Part shown: one piece after another, positions 54,383 through 64,000 of the stretch
How positions within the stretch are numbered: position 1 is the stretch's first letter
Layout: every line of letters starts with the position of its first letter
Source of the DNA: Notospermus geniculatus
Lineage: Eukaryota; Nemertea; Pilidiophora; Heteronemertea; Lineidae
Length of the DNA stretch: 64,000 nt
NCBI GenBank assembly: GCA_002633025.1
Contig: NMRB01000272.1
Coordinates: 182,122 to 246,121 of the forward strand
Direction: 5' to 3'
Position numbers and translations under genes: made by a program
The notes under the pieces: generated by a model
What the model saw: the letters and a program-made list of their open reading frames with translations, nothing else
Database searches by the model: none
Told to the model about the DNA's origin: nothing

Positions 54383-54946
54383 AAACTGCAGTCAGAGCGG
54401 ATATGTCGGGCATGAGATGTCATTGCTGTGTTCTCGTGATACGCGATGATGAGGTAATCGGTCACTGGACTGCTCATCTCAAGGTGACCGGCAGATCAGC
54501 CAGGATCATTACATGGTTGATTGGACAACCCTTATATCCAAGCTACTCCTCCCGCAGTTTCAAACCGCTACCCACAACGTTACCCTCGCTCTGAAACTGC
54601 TTTAGTGCCATCCTCAAAGTATTACTACTAGATGGCGTTAGTTGTCCGATTCGGGGAATCCCTGCTGGGAATCCGCCAAGAGTATGAATATACAATGTAC
54701 ATTTTGTACACTTATCTTAGCCAATCAGGAAGTGTGTTAATACGGCAGCGTCGGTTGAACGTGATGATGGCTTATGAGTGGATCCCTCGTCAAACGGCGC
54801 CATCTATTGATGGTCCTTCACTTTTGGCGCAAATCATGCGAGTGTTAGTGGGACAACTGAACACTGGGGACAATGGGGGCAGCAAGCAATAGGGAGGTTC
54901 AGATAACATTCTGAGTCTCGACTCCGACTCCTGAGGATTCCCTTTT
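54383..54946. other. Unannotated stretch
   Basis: Two overlapping short frames (54298-54594, 54632-54892) without recognisable motifs. Confidence 0.35.
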
Positions 54947-56139
54947 AGCTCACCTGGGGTGAACTTTTGTCGTGGTGGTGTGTCTGTCGTCCAGCATCGT
55001 CCGTCGTCGTCGTCCGTTAGCAGGGCACGTTTCGTAACCGCTGGGGCTGTTGATCTGAAACTTGGTACATATATACCCCTAGGTTAGATGACCTATGACA
55101 CCAAGTTTTGGTCCGATACGATTCTTGGCTTAGCCAGCAGGTGGCCAAAACCAAAAACAGAAAAAGTTCGAAAACTCCTGAACTAATGACTGGATCATCT
55201 AATGAGAATACATAACATATATAACGGGTTTTTGATTTGACCTTATTTTCAAGGTCACAGAGGTCAAAGTTCAGAATTTTGCCTTTTGGTTTCATTTCAT
55301 AACCACTGGGGCTATTGACCTGAGACTTGGTACATATATACCCCTAGGGCAGACGGTCTATGACACCAAGTTTCGGTCCGAATCGATTCTTGGCTTGGCC
55401 ACTAGGTGGCCAAAACCAAAAACAGAATAAGTGCAATAACTCCTCAATTAATGACTGGATCATCTCCAAATTTTTATCATAGGTGTATCTAATGAGAATA
55501 CATAACATATAAAATGGATTCTTGCATGATTTGACCTACTTTTCAAGGTCCGAGATGTCAAACTTCAAAATTTTGCCTTTTGATGGCACATTTCGTAACC
55601 TTTGGGGCTATTGACCTGAATCTCGGTACGTATACCCCTATGTCAGATGACCTATAACACTAAGTTTCAGTCTGATTCGATTCTTCGCTTGGTCACCAGG
55701 TGGCCAAAATGAAAACTCAAAGTCCAATAACTCGTAAACTAACAACTGGATCGTCTCCAAATTTTCATCATCGATGCATCTAATGAGTGTACATGACATT
55801 TAAGGGGTTTTTGATTTGACCTACTTTTCAAGGTCACAGAGGCCAAAGTTTAAAATTTTGCCATTTGGTGGCCTGTTTAATGGCTATTTGACCGAGTACC
55901 TTCTAACTTGGTGTGATCATGTATCTAGGTCCCTCTATTTATGTGTACAGCAAATTTTCGTCCAATTGGACTCATGGTTACGAAGCAGCCATTTTGGAAA
56001 CATAAATTATTCAAGCGAGAATGTTTTGACTTTGAAATTTTGACAATATAATCATATCACCCAGGAACTCGAGGCTTGCCCTGGAACATTTCGATATAAC
56101 ATTTGTCATTGTTCTTCTGGTACATTCACCCAGGTGAGC
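54947..56139 (+). mobile_element. 1.2-kb element with AGCTCACCTGGG ends and internal tandem units
   Basis: AGCTCACCTGGGGTGAA at the left is mirrored by TTCACCCAGGTGAGC at the right. A GTCCGTCGTCGTCGTCCG run follows the left end. The body consists of ~270-295-bp tandem units (key words at 55056, 55320, 55617 and 55889: GACTTGGTACATATATACCC, AAGTTTCGGTCCGA, AACTAATGACTGGATCATC). No transposase. The tail GTGAGCACATGGTCCATGG recurs at 59535. Confidence 0.75.
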
Positions 56140-56820
56140 ACATGGTCCATGGACCATTTCATTTGGGAATTACATCATCAAATACAACGGGGTTTTTCAA
56201 AGCAATGGTGTTTACTAATTCAGGAGAATGAATAACCGCCTGGATGGTAAATTTATCTCCGACTTGAAAAATCTGAATTTTAGCACCTACCTCGGAGCGG
56301 GAATGGGAGTAGCACCAGATATTAACCTCGCTTTGTCACTGACTTGCAGTGATTACAACTTACAAGCATGGACCAATCTTGGTTCCAATTGATGATTTGT
56401 GTATAGTATTGGACAGCTTGACAAGGAATACCATCATACTGCATCCTTGCTACTGACCTGCTTGAGGACATAAATATTTGTCAATGTGGCAGACCCAGAT
56501 TATCCATGGAAACACAGGGATATTAATTGTGTTCGATACTGTTACCATGGTTACGCAAGAGCTGATCTGTTAACTTGATAAAGTTAATGGGACGTTTTCA
56601 TGCAGAATCCACCGGTGGTGATTTAGTAGCGGATAGCTTCACCAAGGTTTGTTGATTCCAGGGAAAATGAAATTGATATGGGTACTCCAAAAATCTTTAG
56701 GGCCATGCCACTGCAAAAAAAACTGCCTGGGTGATGTAGCCTAGTTGTTGTCAGAACCTGAAACCTATACAAGATGGAAAAATATAAAACAAGAGACAGG
56801 TGCACTCTTCTCTTGTTGCT
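56140..56820. other. Unannotated stretch
   Basis: After CACATGGTCCATGGACCAT no structure is recognised; no gene motif. Confidence 0.4.
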
Positions 56821-56822
56821 TA

Positions 56823-57075
56823 CACTCTAAAAACTGAAGTGTTAGATTCTCACACTTATGGGGTGTTGGACTTGCTCCAACACTTGAAGCGGAGGAAAGT
56901 GTCACCAGCACACTTTAAAGAGTTGTTGGTTGCAACACTTCGAAGTGGTGCCTTACACTTGAAACCGGGCTTGNACTCTTTAAAGTGTGATGGTGACACT
57001 TTCCTTCACTTCAAGTGTTGGAGCAAGACCAACACTCCATAAGTGTGAGAATCTAACACTTCAGTTTTTAGAGTG
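56823..57075. mobile_element. 253-bp palindromic MITE, CACTCTAAAAAC ends
   Basis: CACTCTAAAAACTGAAGTG mirrored by CACTTCAGTTTTTAGAGTG, TA on both sides (56821-56822, 57076-57077). The arms cover almost the whole element. A single N at 56974 sits near the hairpin centre (56949), so the base there is uncertain. Confidence 0.85.
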
Positions 57076-57128
57076 TATGTGGACATTGTGTGTCTTTCGA
57101 ATTGCATGGATATAGGAATAATGTTGGT

Positions 57129-57453
57129 AGGGGCGGACCCAGGATTTGACCAAAGGGGGAGCGATATCAGCGGCGGTGAACCTGTCACCGTAGGTGTGTC
57201 TTTAGTGGGGGGTCTGGGGGCCTCGCCCAGAAAATTTTGAAATCTAGAAGCCCTGAAACACGATTTTCCGGCATTTTGGAATGCAAATCTAGGTCCCGTT
57301 GGTGCTTGGGCTATGCTCAAAAGTGTCAGTGGCGCCAAACTACTAGCTCTTTAGGATCCCACCGGAACCTATCGCCGCAGCTAAAATTCAGTCACTGGAA
57401 AAACACTGGTCTGCGAAATTAGGGGGGCCTGCGTCCCCCCTAAATCCACGCCT
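57129..57453. mobile_element. 325-bp TIR element with GTTGGT duplication
   Basis: AGGGGCGGACCCAGGATTT at the left, TAAATCCACGCCT at the right; GTTGGT exactly outside both (57123-57128, 57454-57459), or 7 of 8 bases if an 8-bp target is assumed. The GGGGCGGAYCCAGG tip is familiar from hAT-type MITEs. The inner GGGTCTGGGGGCCTCGCCCAG segment recurs at 58181. Confidence 0.78.
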
Positions 57454-57459
57454 GTTGGT

Positions 57460-58345
57460 TCATAAAGTGTACCAAGTATGGACCAGAAAAGTAGCATAAA
57501 ACCAATTCAAAGTTCTTATTGCCCTTTGACATCTTGAAGCAATTCACTCTTTCGTTTCAATTTCAGGAGTAGCCACTGACCTTTCCTCTGCTGACAATAT
57601 GACGGGCTCTTCACAAGTGTACTTCTCTTGGATCCCTTTTTGTCATTCTTTGAGGAGCATCCCTGATGTACAATCCAGAGAAATAAAGCTAATTGTAAAC
57701 CCTCCTCCCTCTCTGGCCTTTGTTGGGGTGGGCATTTGACATTTCTTGTTTATTTGTTGACCCAAGATGTTCTGATATATTGGGTTTTGTTGAATAATGT
57801 AACATGACAGAGGGAGCAGAATCTGCTACAGATCCCTTAGCAATGCCGGTGGTAGACTTTCCTGCCTAGCGGTCCCAGAATGTTATGGAATATTCGATGT
57901 CATGGAGAAAACGTGCACGCCACAACGTCATCCATAATGACGTTGTGAGGCCGTGGCTATAACATCTGTGACATCAACTTTTGTGACGTTCTAGGACTGC
58001 TAACAGGCGGCCTCTAACGGCAGAAAACTCTCCCAGGCAGGACGGTGTGTTTTACTAGCCTTAAAATGCCAGTAGTGAGCCATCTTATCTGTGATCCTGC
58101 TGATTGGGTTTGTAATGTAATGGAGGCGGGCCCATCATTAGCAGGGTTCTGCCCAGGACTGAATGAGTTCCGGACGGAAGGGGGGGGTCTGGGGGTCCTC
58201 CCCCAGAAAAATTTTAAAACTAGACTTGCTGAAATGCGATTTCCTGGCACCTGAGAGTCGAAATAATGAGCTTCTTTATCAATAAAAGCATCCTCGTTTG
58301 GCGTCAAATGACCCCGATCCACTCCAGTGTTATATCTAGGCCATT
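57460..58345. other. Unannotated stretch with a fragment of the previous element
   Basis: GGGGTCTGGGGGTCCTCCCCC (58184-58204) and AATTTTAAAACTAGA repeat the inner part of 57200-57270. A frame after TTTCAATTTCAG (57566, GVATDLSSADNMTGS...) is open for 57 codons but unrecognised. Confidence 0.4.
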
Positions 58346-58445
58346 TTAGAGTGGCGCCGCGCCATGCCCCCGAAAGGGGGCGCCATTGTGCCCTTTTTAA
58401 CCCCCTAGGGCGCCATGCCCTAAATCTAAAAAAAAAAAAAAAAAA
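58346..58445 (-). repeat. Dispersed repeat next to the assembly gap
   Basis: GCGCCATTGTGCCCTTTTTAA and CCCCCTAGGGCGCCATGCCC match 36190-36290 inverted. It ends in an A run that leads directly into the Ns. Confidence 0.6.
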
Positions 58446-59276
58446 NNNNNNNNNNNNNNNNNNNNNNNNNNNNNNNNNNNNNNNNNNNNNNNNNNNNNNN
58501 NNNNNNNNNNNNNNNNNNNNNNNNNNNNNNNNNNNNNNNNNNNNNNNNNNNNNNNNNNNNNNNNNNNNNNNNNNNNNNNNNNNNNNNNNNNNNNNNNNNN
58601 NNNNNNNNNNNNNNNNNNNNNNNNNNNNNNNNNNNNNNNNNNNNNNNNNNNNNNNNNNNNNNNNNNNNNNNNNNNNNNNNNNNNNNNNNNNNNNNNNNNN
58701 NNNNNNNNNNNNNNNNNNNNNNNNNNNNNNNNNNNNNNNNNNNNNNNNNNNNNNNNNNNNNNNNNNNNNNNNNNNNNNNNNNNNNNNNNNNNNNNNNNNN
58801 NNNNNNNNNNNNNNNNNNNNNNNNNNNNNNNNNNNNNNNNNNNNNNNNNNNNNNNNNNNNNNNNNNNNNNNNNNNNNNNNNNNNNNNNNNNNNNNNNNNN
58901 NNNNNNNNNNNNNNNNNNNNNNNNNNNNNNNNNNNNNNNNNNNNNNNNNNNNNNNNNNNNNNNNNNNNNNNNNNNNNNNNNNNNNNNNNNNNNNNNNNNN
59001 NNNNNNNNNNNNNNNNNNNNNNNNNNNNNNNNNNNNNNNNNNNNNNNNNNNNNNNNNNNNNNNNNNNNNNNNNNNNNNNNNNNNNNNNNNNNNNNNNNNN
59101 NNNNNNNNNNNNNNNNNNNNNNNNNNNNNNNNNNNNNNNNNNNNNNNNNNNNNNNNNNNNNNNNNNNNNNNNNNNNNNNNNNNNNNNNNNNNNNNNNNNN
59201 NNNNNNNNNNNNNNNNNNNNNNNNNNNNNNNNNNNNNNNNNNNNNNNNNNNNNNNNNNNNNNNNNNNNNNNNNNNN
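58446..59276. other. Assembly gap (831 N)
   Basis: All bases are N. The poly-A on its left suggests a homopolymer or repeat-induced break. No annotation is possible; a missing exon of the metallopeptidase could lie here. Confidence 1.
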
Positions 59277-59565
59277 CCAGGTGGCGTAACTCGAAAATCA
59301 TCAAAGTGCTGTAACTCAGGAACGACTTGACCCAAAGCGCTCCAATGTGCTATGTGGTCCCGTGCAGATGACCTTTATGTGCATGTGAAGTTGCCGCCTG
59401 ATCGGACATCTAATATGGCCGCCAGGTGGCATAACCCAAAAATCATGAAAGTCTTTTCTGGGAATGACTTGACCCAGATTGCTCATAACTGATATGTACC
59501 TCCCTCTGTCATTAGACTATTATGTCCAACCCAGTGAGCACATGGTCCATGGACCATTTCATAAG
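59277..59565 (+). repeat. Right end of a CAGGTGGC/GTGAGCACATGG repeat
   Basis: Two internal units start CCAGGTGGCGTAACTCGAAA (59277) and CCAGGTGGCATAACCCAAAA (59423), and the fragment ends GTGAGCACATGGTCCATGG. The end is shared with 56134-56160, so this is a related element whose left side is lost in the gap. Confidence 0.65.
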
Positions 59566-59883
59566 AGAATTCTCTCATTGACACTGGACAATGTCAGGGA
59601 TGGGAAATGGTGGTTTGTAGACGCTTCTCGAATTAGCATGATCTGTGCACTTTTTTGCCGAAATCTTAACACAGAACCTCAGTCTGAAACTGGATGACGT
59701 GACGATGCAATCCGTGATACAGAGCTATGGTCAACTCGGATGAAATGTCTTTAAAGTCAGTGATGTCGTGGGTTTGTCTGCATTACGTCATTCAGTTTCA
59801 GACCAAGGATCTGGTTGAGATTTCGGCAGAAGTGCACAGACCTTGTCATTTATCAATTTGATATTCATCATCCATACAAACTA

Positions 59884-60344
59884 CCGTATTTTCCGGCATA
59901 AGACCCGCGGCTTTTTTCAGTGAAAAGGCCCCAAAATCGCGAGTGCGGGTGATACAACGGTGCGGTTCTTACATGGATAATCGGCCCTATAACCATGCTT
60001 AAGTTCACAGAAGATATCTAAAATCCACGCTTTATTGTTCCTTGCATCATGTCATAGGCCTATTTTCATAATATTGGCGTAAAACATGTCAAAAACTAGG
60101 TATAAACGGCGTGGGCATTCCCAGCGAAGCCATTTTGTTTGATTGAAAACGAGGCTTGTTCCGGTTTCGTTCGTTCGAGTACCGAGTTACATGTAGTGAC
60201 CTGATACTGGGTATATCTGTCGTGCTCCTCTCACGAGAATCATTTGTGTTATAAGCCGCAGGTGATAGGGCGGTGCGGGTCTTCGGAGGATTTAGCAATG
60301 ATCTATATGGGGGTGCAGGTCTTAGAGCAGTGCGGAAAATACGG
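59884..60344. mobile_element. 461-bp TIR element, CCGTATTTTCCGGCATAAG ends
   Basis: CCGTATTTTCCGGCATAAG at the left, and CTTAGAGCAGTGCGGAAAATACGG-type sequence at the right (tip GGAAAATACGG); TA on both sides (59882-59883, 60345-60346). TATTTTCC tips with TA targets occur in mariner-type MITEs of many animals. Inside are GCGGGTGATACAACGG and GCCGCAGGTGATAGGGCGG, inverted relatives. Confidence 0.8.
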
Positions 60345-60346
60345 TA

Positions 60347-60696
60347 TATCCGCGAGATCTGTTAATTGTGTGCCCTTGCACTCATGGCACTCCTAATCTT
60401 GATGTCAGCAACTCCTGGCCTGTGTGTAATTCGAGAGATACAAAGTTGGGTTGTGGTTTGATCCCCAGCCAAATCCAGTCTTCATGATGTGAGAGAGAGA
60501 GGGGGCAAGTCAGTTAATTCGAGAGCACATGGCATTCACCAGGCATTCTGGTTTCCTCTGGCTGTACATTACTTCATCCAACTGTTCTAAAAAGTCAAGC
60601 AACTCAGCGGTGTTTCCTCAGGCAATGTTATTCGCAGTCTGAGAGTTCGTCTTTAGCACACTATGTTTTCAATATTACATGCATTGTATTTGGCAT
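60347..60696. other. Unannotated stretch
   Basis: ATTCTGGTTTCCTCTGGCTGTACATTAC at 60544-60571 resembles 34482-34509, so a small dispersed repeat is likely. No gene. Confidence 0.4.
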
Positions 60697-60699
60697 TAA

Positions 60700-62060
60700 A
60701 GCCCCTTTCACACCAGGCCTATGTAGAGTTGCGTAGTGCGGCGCACCAACTACGCCAAGCTTACGCTGGCTTACGTGAATACGCCGAGGGACGTAAGGGG
60801 TACGCAAAAAATTAAACATGTTTAATTTTTACCGGACCTGCGTATAGTTGGAAAAAAACATGTTTAATTTTTTCGCATACTTTCAGCGCAGAGCACTGGA
60901 CGCAGAAAGTACACAGTTTTTACGCAACACTATGCTACTGTACGCCATGCCTACGCAATAGTACGCAACCCTACGACAGTCCGACGAAAAATCCTTTGAG
61001 GCTGGCGTAGTGTTAGGTATGGAAGGGCGTGGTGTTGCGTACTTTTGCTTAGTGTGGGTTCAGGGACTACGGCGATCCTGCGCATAGCAACAATTATTTC
61101 ATGAGTGTGCTGCCTAATTTTGGTGTACTTGGTACATGCACAACACACGACTGTTACGAGTAATGCATTTCAACGCAATGATTTAACTGGGTCAACTTGA
61201 CGTGCCATCTTACGGTGTTCCCAACGGCGCAACGTCATTCGCCAGTTCACCACGATCACGCATCTGTTCACGTGGACAGCTTGTGGAAGTAGCCAGCTGA
61301 CCAATCATCGGGCTTTGATACTTGCTGACCTGGGAACCCTGATTACTAATTCATTTGTGCACAGTTTGAGCCAATCAGAGCTTGAGATGATTCATTATGA
61401 TCAGATCTAACGGCATACATTCATGATTTTTCGTGAACGGCGGTGGTTTTAACGCCGATGGGCCTGGAAGTGAGCGTGTCATTTTCCCGCCAAAATTAGT
61501 GCGCCGTGGCGACCAACGCGACCAAAATAGTCGGTTTTATCCGTAGCATGTGTGGTTGATCAAAAAAATCGAATGTATGCCGGTAGAGAAAAGCCAATAA
61601 TCGATCACCGTCATCACATATACTTTGAAAAACGTAGATAAGGCATCGAAATCTTGGTTCCAGAGTTGGAAATTGCACTGTTTGCATAAATTAGCACAAT
61701 CCAACATGGCGGCACATGAAATGTGGAACGGATCGTACGGCCCGATCGATGACTCTATCCTGTCTAATTCACCTTAAAATGTTGCCGTGGATGGTGTTTA
61801 ATGATGAAATGTTGTGTGAAATCATAAAAATGGTATCAAAAGGTATGAGTAAGTGCATCTTGCATCTAATATCGCTCAGTTTTATGCCGGGTCCGACTTC
61901 AAACATTGCGATCGGTGTTTTCTCACAGCCGCGACGCCGTGACCTAGATCACGTCGGTATGCAAATGAGTGTGAATGTATCACAATGTAGCAATTTGCTA
62001 GAATGCGTGGCTGTAACAGTCGTGAACACAACGCTACGCAAGTCCGGTGCGAAAGGGGCT
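60700..62060. mobile_element. 1.36-kb PIF/Harbinger-like element
   Basis: AGCCCCTTTCACACCAGG at the left and CCGGTGCGAAAGGGGCT at the right; TAA outside both (60697-60699, 62061-62063). It carries the dispersed repeat shared with 48490-50190 in its middle (61147-61690), plus TACGC-rich palindromes (60740-61090). No transposase frame recognised. Confidence 0.9.
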
Positions 62061-62063
62061 TAA

Positions 62064-63432
62064 TAATGCCGTATTTGGCGCTCAGCTCTTGATTTTTCAG
62101 AAATCAGTGCTGACTACTGTATGTGGCATTATCGGACCTTTGAAAAAGAAGTGATTGTATTCTTTCACTATCGGATCATTTGTAGGTCATCTTTCCTATT
62201 ACCAGATTACATATTAGCAGAAACATGACGAAGTGTTGGTCTGGAGATAGGAGATTAGCGGGGACACCTGAGGTTATGGTTAGAGCTACATGTACCACAG
62301 GATCTGCAATGTGGACTTGATTGTCAGTATCGCATGTGAACACCCAGTATTGTTGTTGCACGGAAAAATAATATGAAAGGAAATAATTTCTTGCCACTAT
62401 TCCAGGATCATCAGGCAATGGAGCCAGTGGCAATGGCGTCCCTAGCCCACTGCCTCAGTAGGTGTCACTAGTGGTTAAACTATTGAAATGAAACTGACAT
62501 CCCGGTCCTGATCAATTTCCCACACCAAAGGCGTCCATTGTCTAGGACCGAGTTTCGTCGTGCTGCCCTCTATCGCAGGATCCCCATTGAGTCTGTGGTC
62601 CCGGGAAAATATAACATTCTCTTCAAATTCGTGGTCTGTTTTAAAGCCTGTTGCTTGATTGCAAATTCAGATTCTCGGTGCCAACAAATATGGCAACTCA
62701 GATCTGTTCTGTATGTTATGTGTGCCACCAACCTCCCACAAACTTTATTGCAAACTTGGATGGGTCCCCACTACATTTTACAATGTTAGCAAGAGCTGTT
62801 TACCTGATCTATTACCTATATGGCTTATGATTTTGAAGTTGGCAAGAAATTATGTCCCCCCAAACTGTCATGTATCAAAGTGATGCCATTGGCAGAATAC
62901 TTCCTGGTCTCTTAGATACAGAATGAATGTGTTTCGAACCTCTAACACCTTTTACTGGTTAATTGCTTGTCGAGCTCAAAGCGTCCATTTAATCAGACTA
63001 ATGGAATTCTCTACAGCAATATGTCAGTGTCATGAACGGACTGATCTAATGTTACGATGGTCGCATGGCAAATTACCACCGCCTTGTAGGCATGACAGGT
63101 GGATTCCCATGGATATTGTAGCAAAAAGTATCAGAATTCGGCATTCACTAAGGGCTCTGATATGCCTGTGAAGGGTCAGCAACCAGGTCCTGGTCAGTTC
63201 TCCAGCAGAAAATCGGGCAAATTTCACCTTGATTTATCAGTTACAAAGATATGGTTATCTGAAAGAAAACTTTTATTGCATATTTGGAGAGAAACGACCC
63301 TCGGAATATCTTGCATGCATTTTAAAAAGACAAAAAAGCACGCCTAATTGACTCTATATAATGCTGGTAATGGAATTTCTCTCTGATTAATTCCGTTACT
63401 GCAATAATAATTGCTTACATCACTGTGATGCC
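62064..63432. other. Unannotated stretch
   Basis: Frames at 62538-62883 and 62923-63347 show no recognisable domain. GGTCCTGATCAATTTCCCACACC (62504-62526) is shared, inverted, with 26833-26856, so a dispersed repeat end lies here. Confidence 0.4.
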
Positions 63433-63436
63433 TTAA

Positions 63437-63788
63437 AGGAGCTCGACGTCCAAGTTGTAAACACGATATTCACTAGTCTCGGGCACCCAGCTGCTCGGTC
63501 ACCCAGCCGAATCTGAGGATCGAACGTTTGTGTCGCACTACCTGCGGAACGAAACGGTTGGCTGCGCGAGACTACATATTCACTTCAGTACATATCACCG
63601 ATAATAGGTGGCAGCACAGCGTGGATAGAGAACCAGTGAGTGGTTGAGTGAGTTGCATTGGACCGGGCACCAGTCTAACGATCACGGGGCGCTACTGGTG
63701 CTGCCACCTTCACGAAGGAATAAAACTAGTTTGCTAGCCACTGTTTGTAAACAAACCAGTTTGTTTACAACTTGGACGTCGAGCTCCT
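63437..63788. mobile_element. 352-bp TIR element, exact TTAA duplication
   Basis: AGGAGCTCGACGTCCAAGTT at the left and AACTTGGACGTCGAGCTCCT at the right; TTAA outside both (63433-63436, 63789-63792). The arms continue TGTAAACA / TGTTTACA. The TTAA target suits piggyBac- or Kolobok-type elements. No ORF. Confidence 0.88.
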
Positions 63789-63792
63789 TTAA

Positions 63793-64000
63793 GGGCGGTT
63801 TACACTAGGTTGCACCAAGTTGCAAGTTGCAGCAACTTGCAACTTGTTGCAAACTACCTGGGACGGTTTACACATAGAAAAATCGATGCAACATCCAGCG
63901 TGGTCGAGTTGCAACAAGTTGCATGCCCGTTTACACATGCAACTTTTATGAAACTTTTTGGTCTCATCAGGTTTATGCAACAAGTTGCATGAAGTTGCAT
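63793..64000. mobile_element. Left part of a GTTGCA-rich element, cut by window end
   Basis: Begins GGGCGGTTTACACTAGG right after the shared TTAA and continues with CAAGTTGCAAGTTGCAGC hairpins and repeated GTTTACAC (63796, 63865, 63930). The right end lies outside the window. Confidence 0.65.

Noticed and set aside
57566-57741. Possible exon after CAATTTCAG (frame GVATDLSSADNMTG...)
   Set aside because: Continuing from the exon 2 donor phase gives an immediate stop; no recognised domain.
58327-59335. Long open frames of ~300 codons on both strands
   Set aside because: They consist almost entirely of N bases translated as X.

Overview
The window reads as nuclear DNA from an animal with a compact-gene, repeat-rich genome, most likely a marine invertebrate deuterostome (lancelet, echinoderm or hemichordate grade; the species is not determinable from what I can see). 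The reasons are one spliced protein-coding gene fragment with canonical GT-AG introns, tRNA-derived SINEs, a non-LTR retrotransposon tail, mariner-type transposase remnants, and a very high density of the short palindromes TACATGTA and TAGGCCTA. There are no bacterial operons, rRNA genes or CRISPR arrays. It is a draft assembly: there is an 831-base N gap (58446-59276) and five single-N joins (21079, 33971, 37406, 54042, 56974).

Only one convincing host gene is present. Two coding exons on the + strand (28585-29293 and 30580-30712) join in phase and encode the N-terminal ~280 residues of a putative zinc metallopeptidase of the YIL108W-like family (Pfam 'Metallopep'). The exon that should carry the HExxH zinc site was not found in the remaining 33 kb. 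The right half of the window is therefore either a very long intron, a gap-disrupted gene, or a gene fragment.

Nearly everything else is mobile DNA, dominated by non-autonomous DNA transposons with terminal inverted repeats (TIRs) and by foldback elements, often nested. Region by region: 0-5.2 kb holds separate foldbacks; 5.5-8.2 kb is a repeat built from TGACCT/AGGTCA half-sites, split by a 1.3-kb TA-inserted element; 8.2-12.2 kb is a composite inverted repeat enclosing two and a half copies of a CpG-rich foldback, one carrying a 234-bp MITE; 12.2-15.9 kb holds a 1.6-kb foldback with tRNA-like pieces, two head-to-head mariner relics, three MITEs and a SINE; 16.2-18.9 kb is a MITE hot spot with about a dozen palindromic elements; 19.1-19.5 kb is a non-LTR retrotransposon 3' end; 21.9-23.7 kb and 24.1-25.1 kb hold large TIR elements; 26.9-28.3 kb is a 1.4-kb hairpin just upstream of the gene; introns and downstream DNA (29.4-64 kb) hold further TIR elements, tandem arrays (33.3, 43.7, 45.3, 49.1 and 55.0 kb), a second half-site repeat (37.4-39.9 kb), a Mutator-like element with a perfect 9-bp target duplication (52.3 kb), and several PIF/Harbinger-like elements.

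Many element boundaries could be set at base level by comparing a filled site with an empty copy of the same host repeat inside the window. The most interesting points are: a shared end grammar (TWA target, GC-rich tip, then CAC(T)-spacer-GCG) across otherwise unrelated MITE families; nuclear-receptor-type half-site arrays spread by a repeat that also carries a frame-conserved ~50-codon ORF; a set of elements with exact 6-bp target duplications; and a 180-bp exact duplication flanking an N that looks like a heterozygous transposon insertion assembled as sequence.
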